Positions 1 to 6,620 of a stretch of 11,027 nt of DNA are shown in pieces (position 1 is the first letter of the stretch; each line of letters starts with the position of its first letter). The stretch is from NCBI GenBank assembly GCA_005879095.1, contig VBLM01000003.1:1-11027 (forward strand), given 5' to 3'. This DNA comes from Deltaproteobacteria bacterium. Lineage in GTDB: Bacteria; Myxococcota; Myxococcia; Myxococcales; 40CM-4-68-19. A program made the position numbers and the translations under genes. The notes under the pieces are model-generated. The model did no database searches and was not told the origin of the DNA. It saw only the letters and a list, made by a program, of their open reading frames with translations.

Positions 1-54
1 CGGAAGATCGCGCGGCCGTCGAGGCCGAAAAGGCCCGCTCTCACTTCAGGCTGT

Positions 55-210
55 CTACGGCGCCGCCGGCGTCTGCCGTCCCCTGAAGAAACCGAGCACG
101 AAGAGGATCAGGCCGGCGATCAGGGCGATGTGGATGATTCCGGTCGTCACCTTGAAAGCGAGGCCGATGACCCAGATCACGATCAGAAGAGCGCCGAGAA
201 ACCAGAGCAT
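55..210 (-). CDS. Small lmo0937-type (DUF5670-like) membrane protein, 51 aa
   Basis: This 51-residue reading frame starts at ATG 208-210 and ends with TAG at 55-57. It opens MLWFLGALLIVIWVIGLAFK, followed by a second hydrophobic stretch at about residues 24-42 and a short basic/proline tail (FFRGRQTPAAP). A start of MLW, two transmembrane helices separated by a few residues, and an Arg-Gly-Arg end match the pattern of the lmo0937 family of tiny bacterial inner-membrane proteins, whose function is unknown. A strong Shine-Dalgarno (GGGAGGAGG) lies about 8 bases before the ATG and supports this start. The gene lies 54 bp downstream of the thioesterase on the same strand, so it may be the last gene of that operon or may have its own promoter. 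Family assignment is from recognition of the pattern only. Confidence 0.75.
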   Translation of the reverse strand: MLWFLGALLIVIWVIGLAFKVTTGIIHIALIAGLILFVLGFFRGRQTPAAP

Positions 211-222
211 GTCGATATCCTC

Positions 223-240
223 CTCCCGTAAACTACGGAG
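223..240 (-). promoter_or_regulatory. Hairpin in the leader of the small membrane protein gene, abutting its ribosome binding site
   Basis: On the minus strand CTCCGTA-GTT-TACGGGAG folds into a 7-bp stem with one bulged base and a 3-base loop. Its 3' arm runs into the GGGAGGAGG Shine-Dalgarno of the 51-aa gene. No U-tract follows, so it is a poor terminator. It could mask the ribosome binding site or protect a processed 3' end. This may equally be chance pairing in GC-rich DNA. Confidence 0.25.
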
Positions 241-264
241 ACGGATGACGCGGTGCCTGCCTGG

Positions 265-708
265 CTAGTCGCCCTGCGGCGGCGGGAGCTCGGGTCCGGT
301 CGACTCCAGATTTTCGATATTTTTTCGCAAATCGTCGCTCAGCGGCACTTTGCGATCGTTTCGATAATCGACCATCACGATCACCGCCTCGCCCTCGGCG
401 GCGATGGCGCGGTCGTGGGCGTGGCTGCGGGCGCGGAGCGCCATCGTGAACGAGGTGTTGCCGAGCTTCGTCACCGTCGCCGAAACGAGCAGCCGATCGG
501 GATAGGTGAGCGGCAATCGATAATCGATCACCTGCCGCGCCTGGATGGGACCGATGTCGGGCATTTGCGAAAGGATGCCGGCTTTTTCGAAATAGGCGAT
601 CCGCGCCGACTCGAACCAGCGCAGGTAGACGATGTTATTGACGTGGCCGAAGGAGTCCATGTCTCCCCATTGCACGGGGAGCTCGATGGTGACCGGCCAC
701 CGGTTCAC
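265..708 (-). CDS. Hot-dog fold acyl-CoA thioesterase (4HBT/YbgC-FcbC type)
   Basis: A 147-aa protein of the usual length for single-domain 4HBT thioesterases, which hydrolyse the thioester of acyl-CoA or acyl-ACP in the cytoplasm. The N-terminal segment VQWGDMDSFGHVNNIVYLRW (residues 12-31) is the family signature. The aspartate in GDMD (Asp18) is the probable catalytic acid/nucleophile, and HVNN lies at the start of the long hot-dog helix. The rest fits the remaining strands (IDYRLPLTYPDRLLV, TSFTMALRAR, GEAVIVMVDY). The tail after about residue 135 is proline-rich and probably disordered. The start is GTG 706-708, and its GTGA overlaps the TGA stop of the upstream cNMP-binding gene by 4 bp, a classic translational-coupling arrangement. 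The substrate cannot be told from sequence. A lipid or acyl-carrier housekeeping role is likely; any link to pili rests only on operon position. Confidence 0.9.
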   Translation of the reverse strand: MNRWPVTIELPVQWGDMDSFGHVNNIVYLRWFESARIAYFEKAGILSQMPDIGPIQARQVIDYRLPLTYPDRLLVSATVTKLGNTSFTMALRARSHAHDRAIAAEGEAVIVMVDYRNDRKVPLSDDLRKNIENLESTGPELPPPQGD

Positions 709-1370
709 GCGAGGTCAATCCTCTGTATCGCGTGGTACGGCACGACTGTCAGGCGCTCGTTTTCCATCTTGAGGACGACCGTGTAACCGGCAGCGTGATG
801 GTCCATTTGCAAAATGCGGCCGGCCACCGACTGGCCGCCGACGAGGTGAAGTGTCACGCGCCGGAGCTCTTCGGCCATGTTCTTCAAGTTCAGCGTGTGC
901 GCGCCGGTCGCTTCGATGCCGAACGAGACCGCCTCGCGATACAGCTCGTTGGTGGTGCGCAGGCGGGTGGCGACGATGGCGGCCATGTTGCGGAAGAACG
1001 CCGCGGCGATGTCGGGGCGCTCCTTTTGAACCTTGGCGAAGCTCTGGCGCGAGAGGACGAGGAACTCCGAGCTCTCCGTGGTCCGCGCGGTGGCCGAGCG
1101 GCGCGCGCCGTCGATGAAGCTCATCTCGCCGATCACGTCGCCCGGTCCGAACGACGCCAGCGACCGGTCGACGTCGCCGCGGATGTTCTTGAAGATGTCG
1201 ACGCGCCCGCTCTGGACGATGAAGAGCGAATCGCCCGAATCGTTTTCGTGGAACAGCTCCTCGCCGCCCACCAGGATGCGCTCCTCGCAGGCCTTGAGGA
1301 CCACGTCGGCGTCCGCCGTGGACAGCTCGGCGAAAAGGCGCCACCGGTTCAATTTGCCGTCGTCGGCCAT
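705..1370 (-). CDS. Cyclic-nucleotide-binding (CRP-type) protein with C-terminal Hfq/Sm-like domain
   Basis: A 221-aa protein with two parts. Residues about 10-120 form a cNMP-binding beta-roll: LFxENDxGDSLFIVQSG (40-55), then FGPGDVIGEMSFIDGARRSATA (74-95). This phosphate-binding cassette keeps the Gly-Glu (81-82) and Arg (90/91) expected of a site that binds cAMP or cGMP. A helix (about 108-150, like the CRP C-helix) follows. There is no helix-turn-helix, so this is not a CRP transcription factor. Residues about 160-221 instead read LRRVTLHLVGGQSVAGRI, a TVVLKM strand, and VVPYHAIQRIDL, which aligns by eye along its length with Hfq (LVNG-x3-G-x-I-x3-D, VILLK, VYKHAISTV). The start ATG 1368-1370 has GAGGAG 11 bases upstream inside the pilT 3' end, and the intergenic gap is 2 bp. 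The family domain is clear; the Sm-like call is inference and could be another small SH3-like barrel. Confidence 0.85.
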   Translation of the reverse strand: MADDGKLNRWRLFAELSTADADVVLKACEERILVGGEELFHENDSGDSLFIVQSGRVDIFKNIRGDVDRSLASFGPGDVIGEMSFIDGARRSATARTTESSEFLVLSRQSFAKVQKERPDIAAAFFRNMAAIVATRLRTTNELYREAVSFGIEATGAHTLNLKNMAEELRRVTLHLVGGQSVAGRILQMDHHAAGYTVVLKMENERLTVVPYHAIQRIDLA

Positions 1371-1372
1371 GT

Positions 1373-2833
1373 TCAGGCTTTCTCCTCGCTCCACGGCCCC
1401 TTGAAGCCGGAGCGGGTCAAGAGTAGCGCCATCTCCTTCCTGGCGATGGCGCGGTCGTACGCTTCCTGCGGCTCGACGACTCCGCCCTTCACCAGGTCGA
1501 TCACCGCGTCGTTGATGGTCTGCATTCCCAGGCTCTTGCCGACCTGCATCGCGGAGGGGATCTGGAACGTCTTTCCCTCGCGGATCAGGTTGGCGATGGC
1601 GCTCGTCACCACCAGGATCTCCAGCGCCGCCACGCGGCCGCCGCCCTTCTTTTTCAGGAGCGTCTGCGCGACCACGCCCTTGAGCGACTCGGAGAGCATG
1701 GTGCGCACCTGCTGCTGGCGATCGGCGGGGAACTGATCGATCAGCCGATCGACGGTGCTGGAGGCGGTGTTGGTGTGCAGCGTGCCGAAGACGAGGTGGC
1801 CGGTCTCCGCCGTTTCGATTGCGATCGCAACCGTTTCCAGGTCGCGCATCTCGCCGACCAGCACGATGTCGGGATCTTCTCGCAGAGCAGCTCTCAGCGC
1901 GTTCTTGAAACCGCGCGTATGGGTGCCGACCTCTCGCTGGTTGATCAGGCACTTCTTGTCCCGGTGGACGAATTCCACCGGGTCTTCGATGGTGATCAGG
2001 TGGTCGTCGCGGTTGTCATTGATCCAGTCGACCATGGCTGCCAGCGTGGTCGACTTGCCCGAGCCGGTAGGGCCGGTGACCACGACGAGGCCCTTGTCAT
2101 ATTGACAAAAATCGATGACCGCTTTCGGTAAGTTCAAATCTCTCGCGGTGAGGACCTTCGCCGGAATCTGCCGGAAGACGGCGCCGACGCCGGCCAGATC
2201 GCGAAAGACGTTGCAGCGCATGCGGGCACGACCGGCCAGCTCGTAGGCGAAGTCGGTGTCGGAGCTCTCCTTGAACTCCTCCTGGTTTCGCTGCGGCATG
2301 ATCGAGTGGACGAAGCGGTTGAGCGTCTCGCCGTCGAGCACCGGCCGATCGGGCAGCGGCGTGATGCTGCCGTCGACGCGCACATTGGGGATCTTGTTCG
2401 TCTTGAGGTGCAGGTCGCTCGCCTTCATGTCGAGCATCTGGTGGAACAGCTCGTCGATGGTCCTGGGCGCGCCGCGGGAAGAGCCTCCCGTCACGCGCGC
2501 TTCGGAAGCTTTCGGAGATGGAGTGGTCGCCAGCTCCAGCGGCGCTTCCTCGGGTGGCGCCGGCTCCACCCGCGCGGTCAGGGTCCCCCCGGGCGCTGCC
2601 TGCAGCGTGATGGCCACCGCGCCGAACGGTCCTTTGTAGGTGTGGTAGCCGTCGCCGGAATTTCCCAGCACCTCGGCGAAGAGGCCGCGGATCTGGTCGG
2701 CGGTGGCGGGCTTGCTCGAGACCGGGCGCGAGCTGCCGGCGGTGACCATCTCCACCGGGGCGCCACTGCGGAAGACCAGCGCTTCGGCGCGCTGCTTCGA
2801 CATCGCTTCGAGGTAGCGATCGAGGATGGCCAT
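1373..2833 (-). CDS. pilT: PilT-like type IV pilus retraction ATPase with extra N-terminal module
   Basis: A 486-aa hexameric secretion-superfamily ATPase that powers pilus retraction at the inner-membrane base. PilT proteins are usually about 345-380 aa; here the canonical part begins near residue 124 (IDELFHQMLDMKASDLHL). It contains the PilT N-domain, Walker A GPTGSGKST (254-262), Asp box ITIEDPVEF (280-288), Walker B with LREDPDIVLVGEMRD (317-331), and His box GHLVFGTLHTN (345-355). The C-terminal PilT signature appears as AIANLIREGK (412-421), where PilT normally has AIRNLIREGK. Residues 1-95 form an extra module joined by a Pro/Ala/Ser-rich linker (about 91-123). I chose ATG 2831-2833, which has an AGGGG ribosome binding site; a GTG at 2858-2860 would add nine residues but lacks a site. 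It is the first gene of the operon with the cNMP-binding protein. PilT rather than PilU is favoured by the C-terminal motif. Confidence 0.92.
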   Translation of the reverse strand: MAILDRYLEAMSKQRAEALVFRSGAPVEMVTAGSSRPVSSKPATADQIRGLFAEVLGNSGDGYHTYKGPFGAVAITLQAAPGGTLTARVEPAPPEEAPLELATTPSPKASEARVTGGSSRGAPRTIDELFHQMLDMKASDLHLKTNKIPNVRVDGSITPLPDRPVLDGETLNRFVHSIMPQRNQEEFKESSDTDFAYELAGRARMRCNVFRDLAGVGAVFRQIPAKVLTARDLNLPKAVIDFCQYDKGLVVVTGPTGSGKSTTLAAMVDWINDNRDDHLITIEDPVEFVHRDKKCLINQREVGTHTRGFKNALRAALREDPDIVLVGEMRDLETVAIAIETAETGHLVFGTLHTNTASSTVDRLIDQFPADRQQQVRTMLSESLKGVVAQTLLKKKGGGRVAALEILVVTSAIANLIREGKTFQIPSAMQVGKSLGMQTINDAVIDLVKGGVVEPQEAYDRAIARKEMALLLTRSGFKGPWSEEKA

Positions 2834-2875
2834 CGAAATACCCCTGTTCGTGCATCGCACGGAGTCGCGGCACGG

Positions 2876-2896
2876 GCAAGCATGCTGCTAGCTTGC
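2876..2896. repeat. Inverted repeat between divergent pilT and DUF885 genes
   Basis: GCAAGC, nine bases, then GCTTGC, a perfect 6-bp inverted repeat with its centre about one helical turn wide. It ends four bases before the DUF885 ATG, inside the 67-bp divergent spacer (2834-2900). The spacing suits a dimeric repressor site that could act on both genes. No clear -35/-10 pair could be picked in this spacer on either strand, and no ribosome binding site is visible before the DUF885 ATG. The element could be chance. Confidence 0.25.
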
Positions 2897-2900
2897 ATCC

Positions 2901-4541
2901 ATGATTCTTCTTCTTGCGATGCTGGCCGCTTCGGATCCCGCCGCGATGCGTGCGATCGCCCGCGAGTACTACGACTGGCGCAACCGCAACGACCCGGTGA
3001 CGAGCAGCGACCAGGGCTTGCATACCTGGGACGACGCGCTCTCCGATCCGGCCGGTTTTCCCGAGCGCCGGCGGCACGTCGAGGCGGTGCTGGCGGAGGT
3101 GAAGGCGCTGCAGACGCAGGGCTGGAACAAGGACGATCGGGTCGACGCGATCCTCTTGCGCGCGCAACTCGAGGGCGACGCGCTCGACGGGCGCGTGCTG
3201 CAGGCCGAAGAGAGCAAGCCGGGGAAGTACGTGGACGAATGCTCGTCGGCCGTCTTTTCGCTGCTCAAGAAGGAGTACGCGCCGGCGCGGACGCGCGCGC
3301 TCTCGGCCACGCAGCGGCTGCGGAAGATGCCGGCGTTCCTCGAGCAGGCGAAGAAGAACCTGACGCGGCCGGTGGCGCTCTACGCGCGGCTGGCGGTCGA
3401 GTCGGCGCGCGGCGGCGACAGGCTCTATACCGACAGCCTGATGACGCTGGCGCGCGATCTCTCCGCTGGCGAGCGGGACGCGCTGGTGCAGGCGCGCGAC
3501 GGCGCGCTGGCGGCGCTGCACGGATTCGCCTCGTGGCTGGAAGAGCGGATTCCGCAGATGGCGGCCTGGGCGCCGATGGGCCGCGCGCACTATGAGGAGT
3601 ATTTACACCGGGTATACCTTCTGCCGATCGACGCCGATCAGCTGGCGATGCTCGGCGTCGCGGAGCTCAACCGCTATCGCGGGCTCGAGTCGCTGCTGGC
3701 CGATCCCGCGATGGCCTCGCCCGATCCGGCGCGGACTGCTCACGTCCCCGCCGATCAGCAGGCGTTCCTCGCCGCGTACCAGGCGCGCGAGAAGGAGATG
3801 ATCGAGTTTCTCCGTCAAAGGCGGCTGGTGACGCTGCCGCCCTATCTCGGGCCGTTCACCATCCGCGAGCTTCCCGAGGCCTTCAAGCCGACCTCGCCGG
3901 GCGGTTTCATGAACCCGCCGGGGCTCTACGATCGCGATCCGGAAGGGTTCTATTTCATCCCCAGCTACAATCCGAAGAGCGGCAACTTCTACATCCGCGC
4001 GGCCATCGAAGACCCGCGGCCGATCCTCGGCCACGAGGGAATCCCGGGCCATTTCCTGCAGATCTCGATCGCCAACCACCTGCAGGACGAGATTCGCCGG
4101 CAGCACGGCGACGGCGTCTTCGTCGAAGGATGGGCGCTCTACGGGGAGGAGATGCTCACGCGGCAGGGACTCTATGCGGAGGGGTCGGCGGCGCAGGGCC
4201 AGGTCCTGCGGCTCTCGCGGTATCGCGCTGCGCGCGTCGGCGCCGACGTCAATCTCCATACCGGGAAGTGGAGCTTCGAAGAGGCGGTGCGCTACTTCAT
4301 GGAAGCGGGCGGGCTCGATCGCGAAGCCGCCGAGGGCGAAGCTGCCGGCGCGGCGGCGAGCCCGTTGCAGAAGATCACGTACATCACCGGCAAGTGGCAG
4401 ATCATGGGTCTGCTCGGACGGTATCGCGATGGGAAGGGCGCGCAGTTCCGGCTGGGCGCGTTTCACGACCAGCTGTTGAGCTACGGAAGCCTGCCGTTGT
4501 CGGTGATCGAATGGCTGATGCTCGACGACCCGTCAACCTGA
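2901..4541 (+). CDS. DUF885-family metallopeptidase-like protein, copy 1 (C-terminus altered by the tandem duplication)
   Basis: A 546-aa protein of the DUF885 family, thought to be zinc peptidase-like and mostly exported or surface-associated. Key motifs are HEGIPGH (residues 378-384, the HExxPGH signature) and EGWALYGEE (409-417), both intact. A very short hydrophobic start (MILLLAMLAASDPAAM) could be a weak signal peptide, but it has no basic n-region. The ATG at 2901 has no convincing Shine-Dalgarno, though the homologous-looking sequence begins at once. The gene ends abnormally: after MLDDPS the tandem duplication junction (4534/4535) shifts the frame and gives DDPST-stop. The undisturbed ending is preserved at the end of copy 2, so the ancestral protein was 555 aa and copy 1 lost only about 10 terminal residues. 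It may still be functional. Divergent from pilT by 67 bp. The substrate is unknown. Confidence 0.85.
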   Translation: MILLLAMLAASDPAAMRAIAREYYDWRNRNDPVTSSDQGLHTWDDALSDPAGFPERRRHVEAVLAEVKALQTQGWNKDDRVDAILLRAQLEGDALDGRVLQAEESKPGKYVDECSSAVFSLLKKEYAPARTRALSATQRLRKMPAFLEQAKKNLTRPVALYARLAVESARGGDRLYTDSLMTLARDLSAGERDALVQARDGALAALHGFASWLEERIPQMAAWAPMGRAHYEEYLHRVYLLPIDADQLAMLGVAELNRYRGLESLLADPAMASPDPARTAHVPADQQAFLAAYQAREKEMIEFLRQRRLVTLPPYLGPFTIRELPEAFKPTSPGGFMNPPGLYDRDPEGFYFIPSYNPKSGNFYIRAAIEDPRPILGHEGIPGHFLQISIANHLQDEIRRQHGDGVFVEGWALYGEEMLTRQGLYAEGSAAQGQVLRLSRYRAARVGADVNLHTGKWSFEEAVRYFMEAGGLDREAAEGEAAGAAASPLQKITYITGKWQIMGLLGRYRDGKGAQFRLGAFHDQLLSYGSLPLSVIEWLMLDDPST

Positions 4542-5712
4542 CGCGGCCGGTGGCGCTCTACGCGCGGCTGGCGGTCGAGTCGGCGCGCGGCGGCGACAGG
4601 CTCTATACCGACAGCCTGATGACGCTGGCGCGCGATCTCTCCGCTGGCGAGCGGGACGCGCTGGTGCAGGCGCGCGACGGCGCGCTGGCGGCGCTGCACG
4701 GATTCGCCTCGTGGCTGGAAGAGCGGATTCCGCAGATGGCGGCCTGGGCGCCGATGGGCCGCGCGCACTATGAGGAGTATTTACACCGGGTATACCTTCT
4801 GCCGATCGACGCCGATCAGCTGGCGATGCTCGGCGTCGCGGAGCTCAACCGCTATCGCGGGCTCGAGTCGCTGCTGGCCGATCCCGCGATGGCCTCGCCC
4901 GATCCGGCGCGGGCTGCTCACGTCCCCGCCGATCAGCAGGCGTTCCTCGCCGCGTACCAGGCGCGCGAGAAGGAGATGATCGAGTTTCTCCGTCAAAGGC
5001 GGCTGGTGACGCTGCCGCCCTATCTCGGGCCGTTCACCATCCGCGAGCTTCCCGAGGCCTTCAAGCCGACCTCGCCGGGCGGTTTCATGAACCCGCCGGG
5101 GCTCTACGATCGCGATCCGGAAGGGTTCTATTTCATCCCCAGCTACAATCCGAAGAGCGGCAACTTCTACATCCGCGCGGCCATCGAAGACCCGCGGCCG
5201 ATCCTCGGCCACGAGGGAATCCCGGGCCATTTCCTGCAGATCTCGATCGCCAACCACCTGCAGGACGAGATTCGCCGGCAGCACGGCGACGGCGTCTTCG
5301 TCGAAGGATGGGCGCTCTACGGGGAGGAGATGCTCACGCGGCAGGGACTCTATCCGGAGGGGTCGGCGGCGCAGGGCCAGGTCCTGCGGCTCTCGCGGTA
5401 TCGCGCTGCGCGCGTCGGCGCCGACGTCAATCTCCATACCGGGAAGTGGAGCTTCGAAGAGGCGGTGCGCTACTTCATGGAAGCGGGCGGGCTCGATCGC
5501 GAAGCCGCCGAGGGCGAAGCTGCCGGCGCGGCGGCGAGCCCGTTGCAGAAGATCACGTACATCACCGGCAAGTGGCAGATCATGGGTCTGCTCGGGCGGT
5601 ATCGCGATGGGAAGGGCGCGCAGTTCCGGCTGGGCGCGTTTCACGACCAGCTGTTGAGCTACGGAAGCCTGCCGTTGTCGGTGATCGAATGGCTGATGCT
5701 CGACGACCCGTC
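3357..5712. repeat. 1178-bp direct tandem duplication (units 3357-4534 and 4535-5712)
   Basis: The unit 3357-4534 is repeated immediately at 4535-5712. Comparing the copies I found three substitutions and no indel: A3735/G4913 (Thr to Ala), G4176/C5354 (Ala to Pro) and A4418/G5596 (synonymous Gly). The junction reads ...CCCGTC|AACCTG..., and I see no shared bases at the break, so there is no microhomology. The unit length is not a multiple of three (remainder 2), so copy 2 is read in a different frame from copy 1. Either a young genuine duplication or an assembly error joining two strain variants. Confidence 0.95.
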
Positions 5713-5746
5713 GCTTCTGGAGTCAGCCCTTCGCATGCAGCGCTAG
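4535..5746 (+). pseudogene. DUF885-family gene, 5'-truncated copy 2
   Basis: This is the second unit of the tandem duplication plus the original 3' end of the gene. It encodes residues 153-555 of the reconstructed 555-aa protein, from NLTRPVALYARL to the natural end SLLESALRMQR, and keeps both HEGIPGH and EGWALYGEE. It lacks the first 152 residues, the signal region, a promoter and a start. The frame stays open upstream to 4130 only because it reads an unrelated frame of copy 1; that part is not a real protein. The first internal ATG is at 4619, with no recognisable ribosome binding site. If the duplication is real, this is probably a non-functional fragment; if it is an assembly artefact, this is simply the true end of the single gene. 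Its last 24 bp overlap the convergent panE-like gene. Confidence 0.85.
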
Positions 5747-6576
5747 CGCCGCGTAGATCGCGCGGTGGACGGGCGTGGGGACTCTTTTCGCTTCGCCGCG
5801 CCGGACGACGGCGCCGCTCAGCCACTCCAGCTCCAGCGGCCTCTGGCGGGCGAGGTCCTGCGCCATCGAAGAAGTCATCGAGGGAGCAAGGCCGTCGATC
5901 ATCTGCAGCTGCTTGTCCGGCAGGTCTTCCGCGAGCGGCACGCCTTCGGCGCGCGCGACCGCCGCGGCCTCGCGCAGCGCATCGAGCAGCATCGCGCGCG
6001 TGGCCGGGTGCTCGCGGACGGGGCCGACCGGTTTGCGCGTCAGCGCGGTGAGGCCGCTCAGGGAAGTGAGGAAGACGAACTTCTCCCAGGTGACTCTGGC
6101 GAGGTCGTCGCTGGCGATCGCTTCGACTTTCGCGCGCTGCAGGGCCGAGACGATGGCTTCCACGCGCGGGGAAGGTTTTCCCCGGGGAAGCTCGCCCAGT
6201 GTCACCCGCTGCAACTTGCCGGTGTGCGGCCGACCGCTCTGGCGAGGACCTCGTCCTTGTCGACGCCGTTCTGCAGCGAGACGACGGTCGTTCGAGGTCC
6301 GACCATCGGTTTGATCGCCTGCGCCGCGCTTTCGCTGTCCCACAGCTTGACGGCGACGACGATCACGTCGGCGACGCCGGCCTGCGCCGGGTCTTCTTTT
6401 ACGCTGACCGGCTTGATCACTGCGTCGCCGAGCTCGCTCCTGATGGTCAGTCCCTTTTCGCGCATGGCACGCGCGTGAGCGCCGCGCGCGATGAAGACGA
6501 CGTCCTCCCCGGCCTGCGCCAGTCGCGCGCCGTAGTACCCGCCGACCCCGCCGCTGCCGAACATGGTGAATTTCAT
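5723..6576 (-). pseudogene. panE: 2-dehydropantoate 2-reductase (ketopantoate reductase, PanE family), broken by internal deletion and frameshift
   Basis: PanE-family enzymes reduce ketopantoate to pantoate with NADPH in pantothenate/CoA synthesis. The N-terminal half (from ATG 6574-6576, 117 codons) carries the dinucleotide-binding loop FGSGGVGGYYGARLA (residues 6-20), the conserved VK (Lys77) and LQNG (Asn103). The C-terminal half (about 6226-5726, 167 codons) starts HTGKLQRVTLGEL and includes WEKFVFLTSLSGLTAL, with the expected catalytic lysine, and LELEWLSGAVVRRG. The halves lie in different frames: VGR (codon 6226-6228) is followed by CAC of HTG overlapping by one base. The roughly 20 residues that family members have between them (a GGVAYI...PGVI-type segment) are missing. 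A deletion of about 60-70 bp with remainder 1 modulo 3 explains both. Restored length would be about 305 aa, normal for the family. It may be a recent pseudogene or a sequence error; PanE-like paralogues are common, so the symbol is tentative. Confidence 0.85.
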
Positions 6577-6620
6577 CTAATGTCCCACGCCCTTCTCCCA
6601 ATGCGACCGGGTTTCGATCC

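Noticed and set aside
1..54. Possible end of another gene or a terminator (GGCC-GAAAA-GGCC) downstream of the 51-aa gene
   Set aside because: The stem is only 4 bp without a T-run, and the fragment is too short to identify any coding sequence.
732..1736. Plus-strand open frame antisense to the cNMP-binding gene and pilT
   Set aside because: It mirrors strongly coding genes on the other strand and has no domain or ribosome binding site.
2097..3590. Long minus-strand open frame (497 codons) over the DUF885 5' half and pilT
   Set aside because: It is out of frame with PilT and antisense to DUF885; the sequence is low-complexity Arg/His/Pro-rich without a domain.
3603..4466. Minus-strand open frame repeated at 4781-5644
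   Set aside because: Antisense shadow of DUF885; its repetition merely reflects the tandem duplication.
4130..4534. Apparent N-terminal part of the 538-codon frame ending at 5746
   Set aside because: It reads copy 1 of the DUF885 gene in the wrong frame; only 4535 onward is homologous protein, so this is not a genuine fusion.
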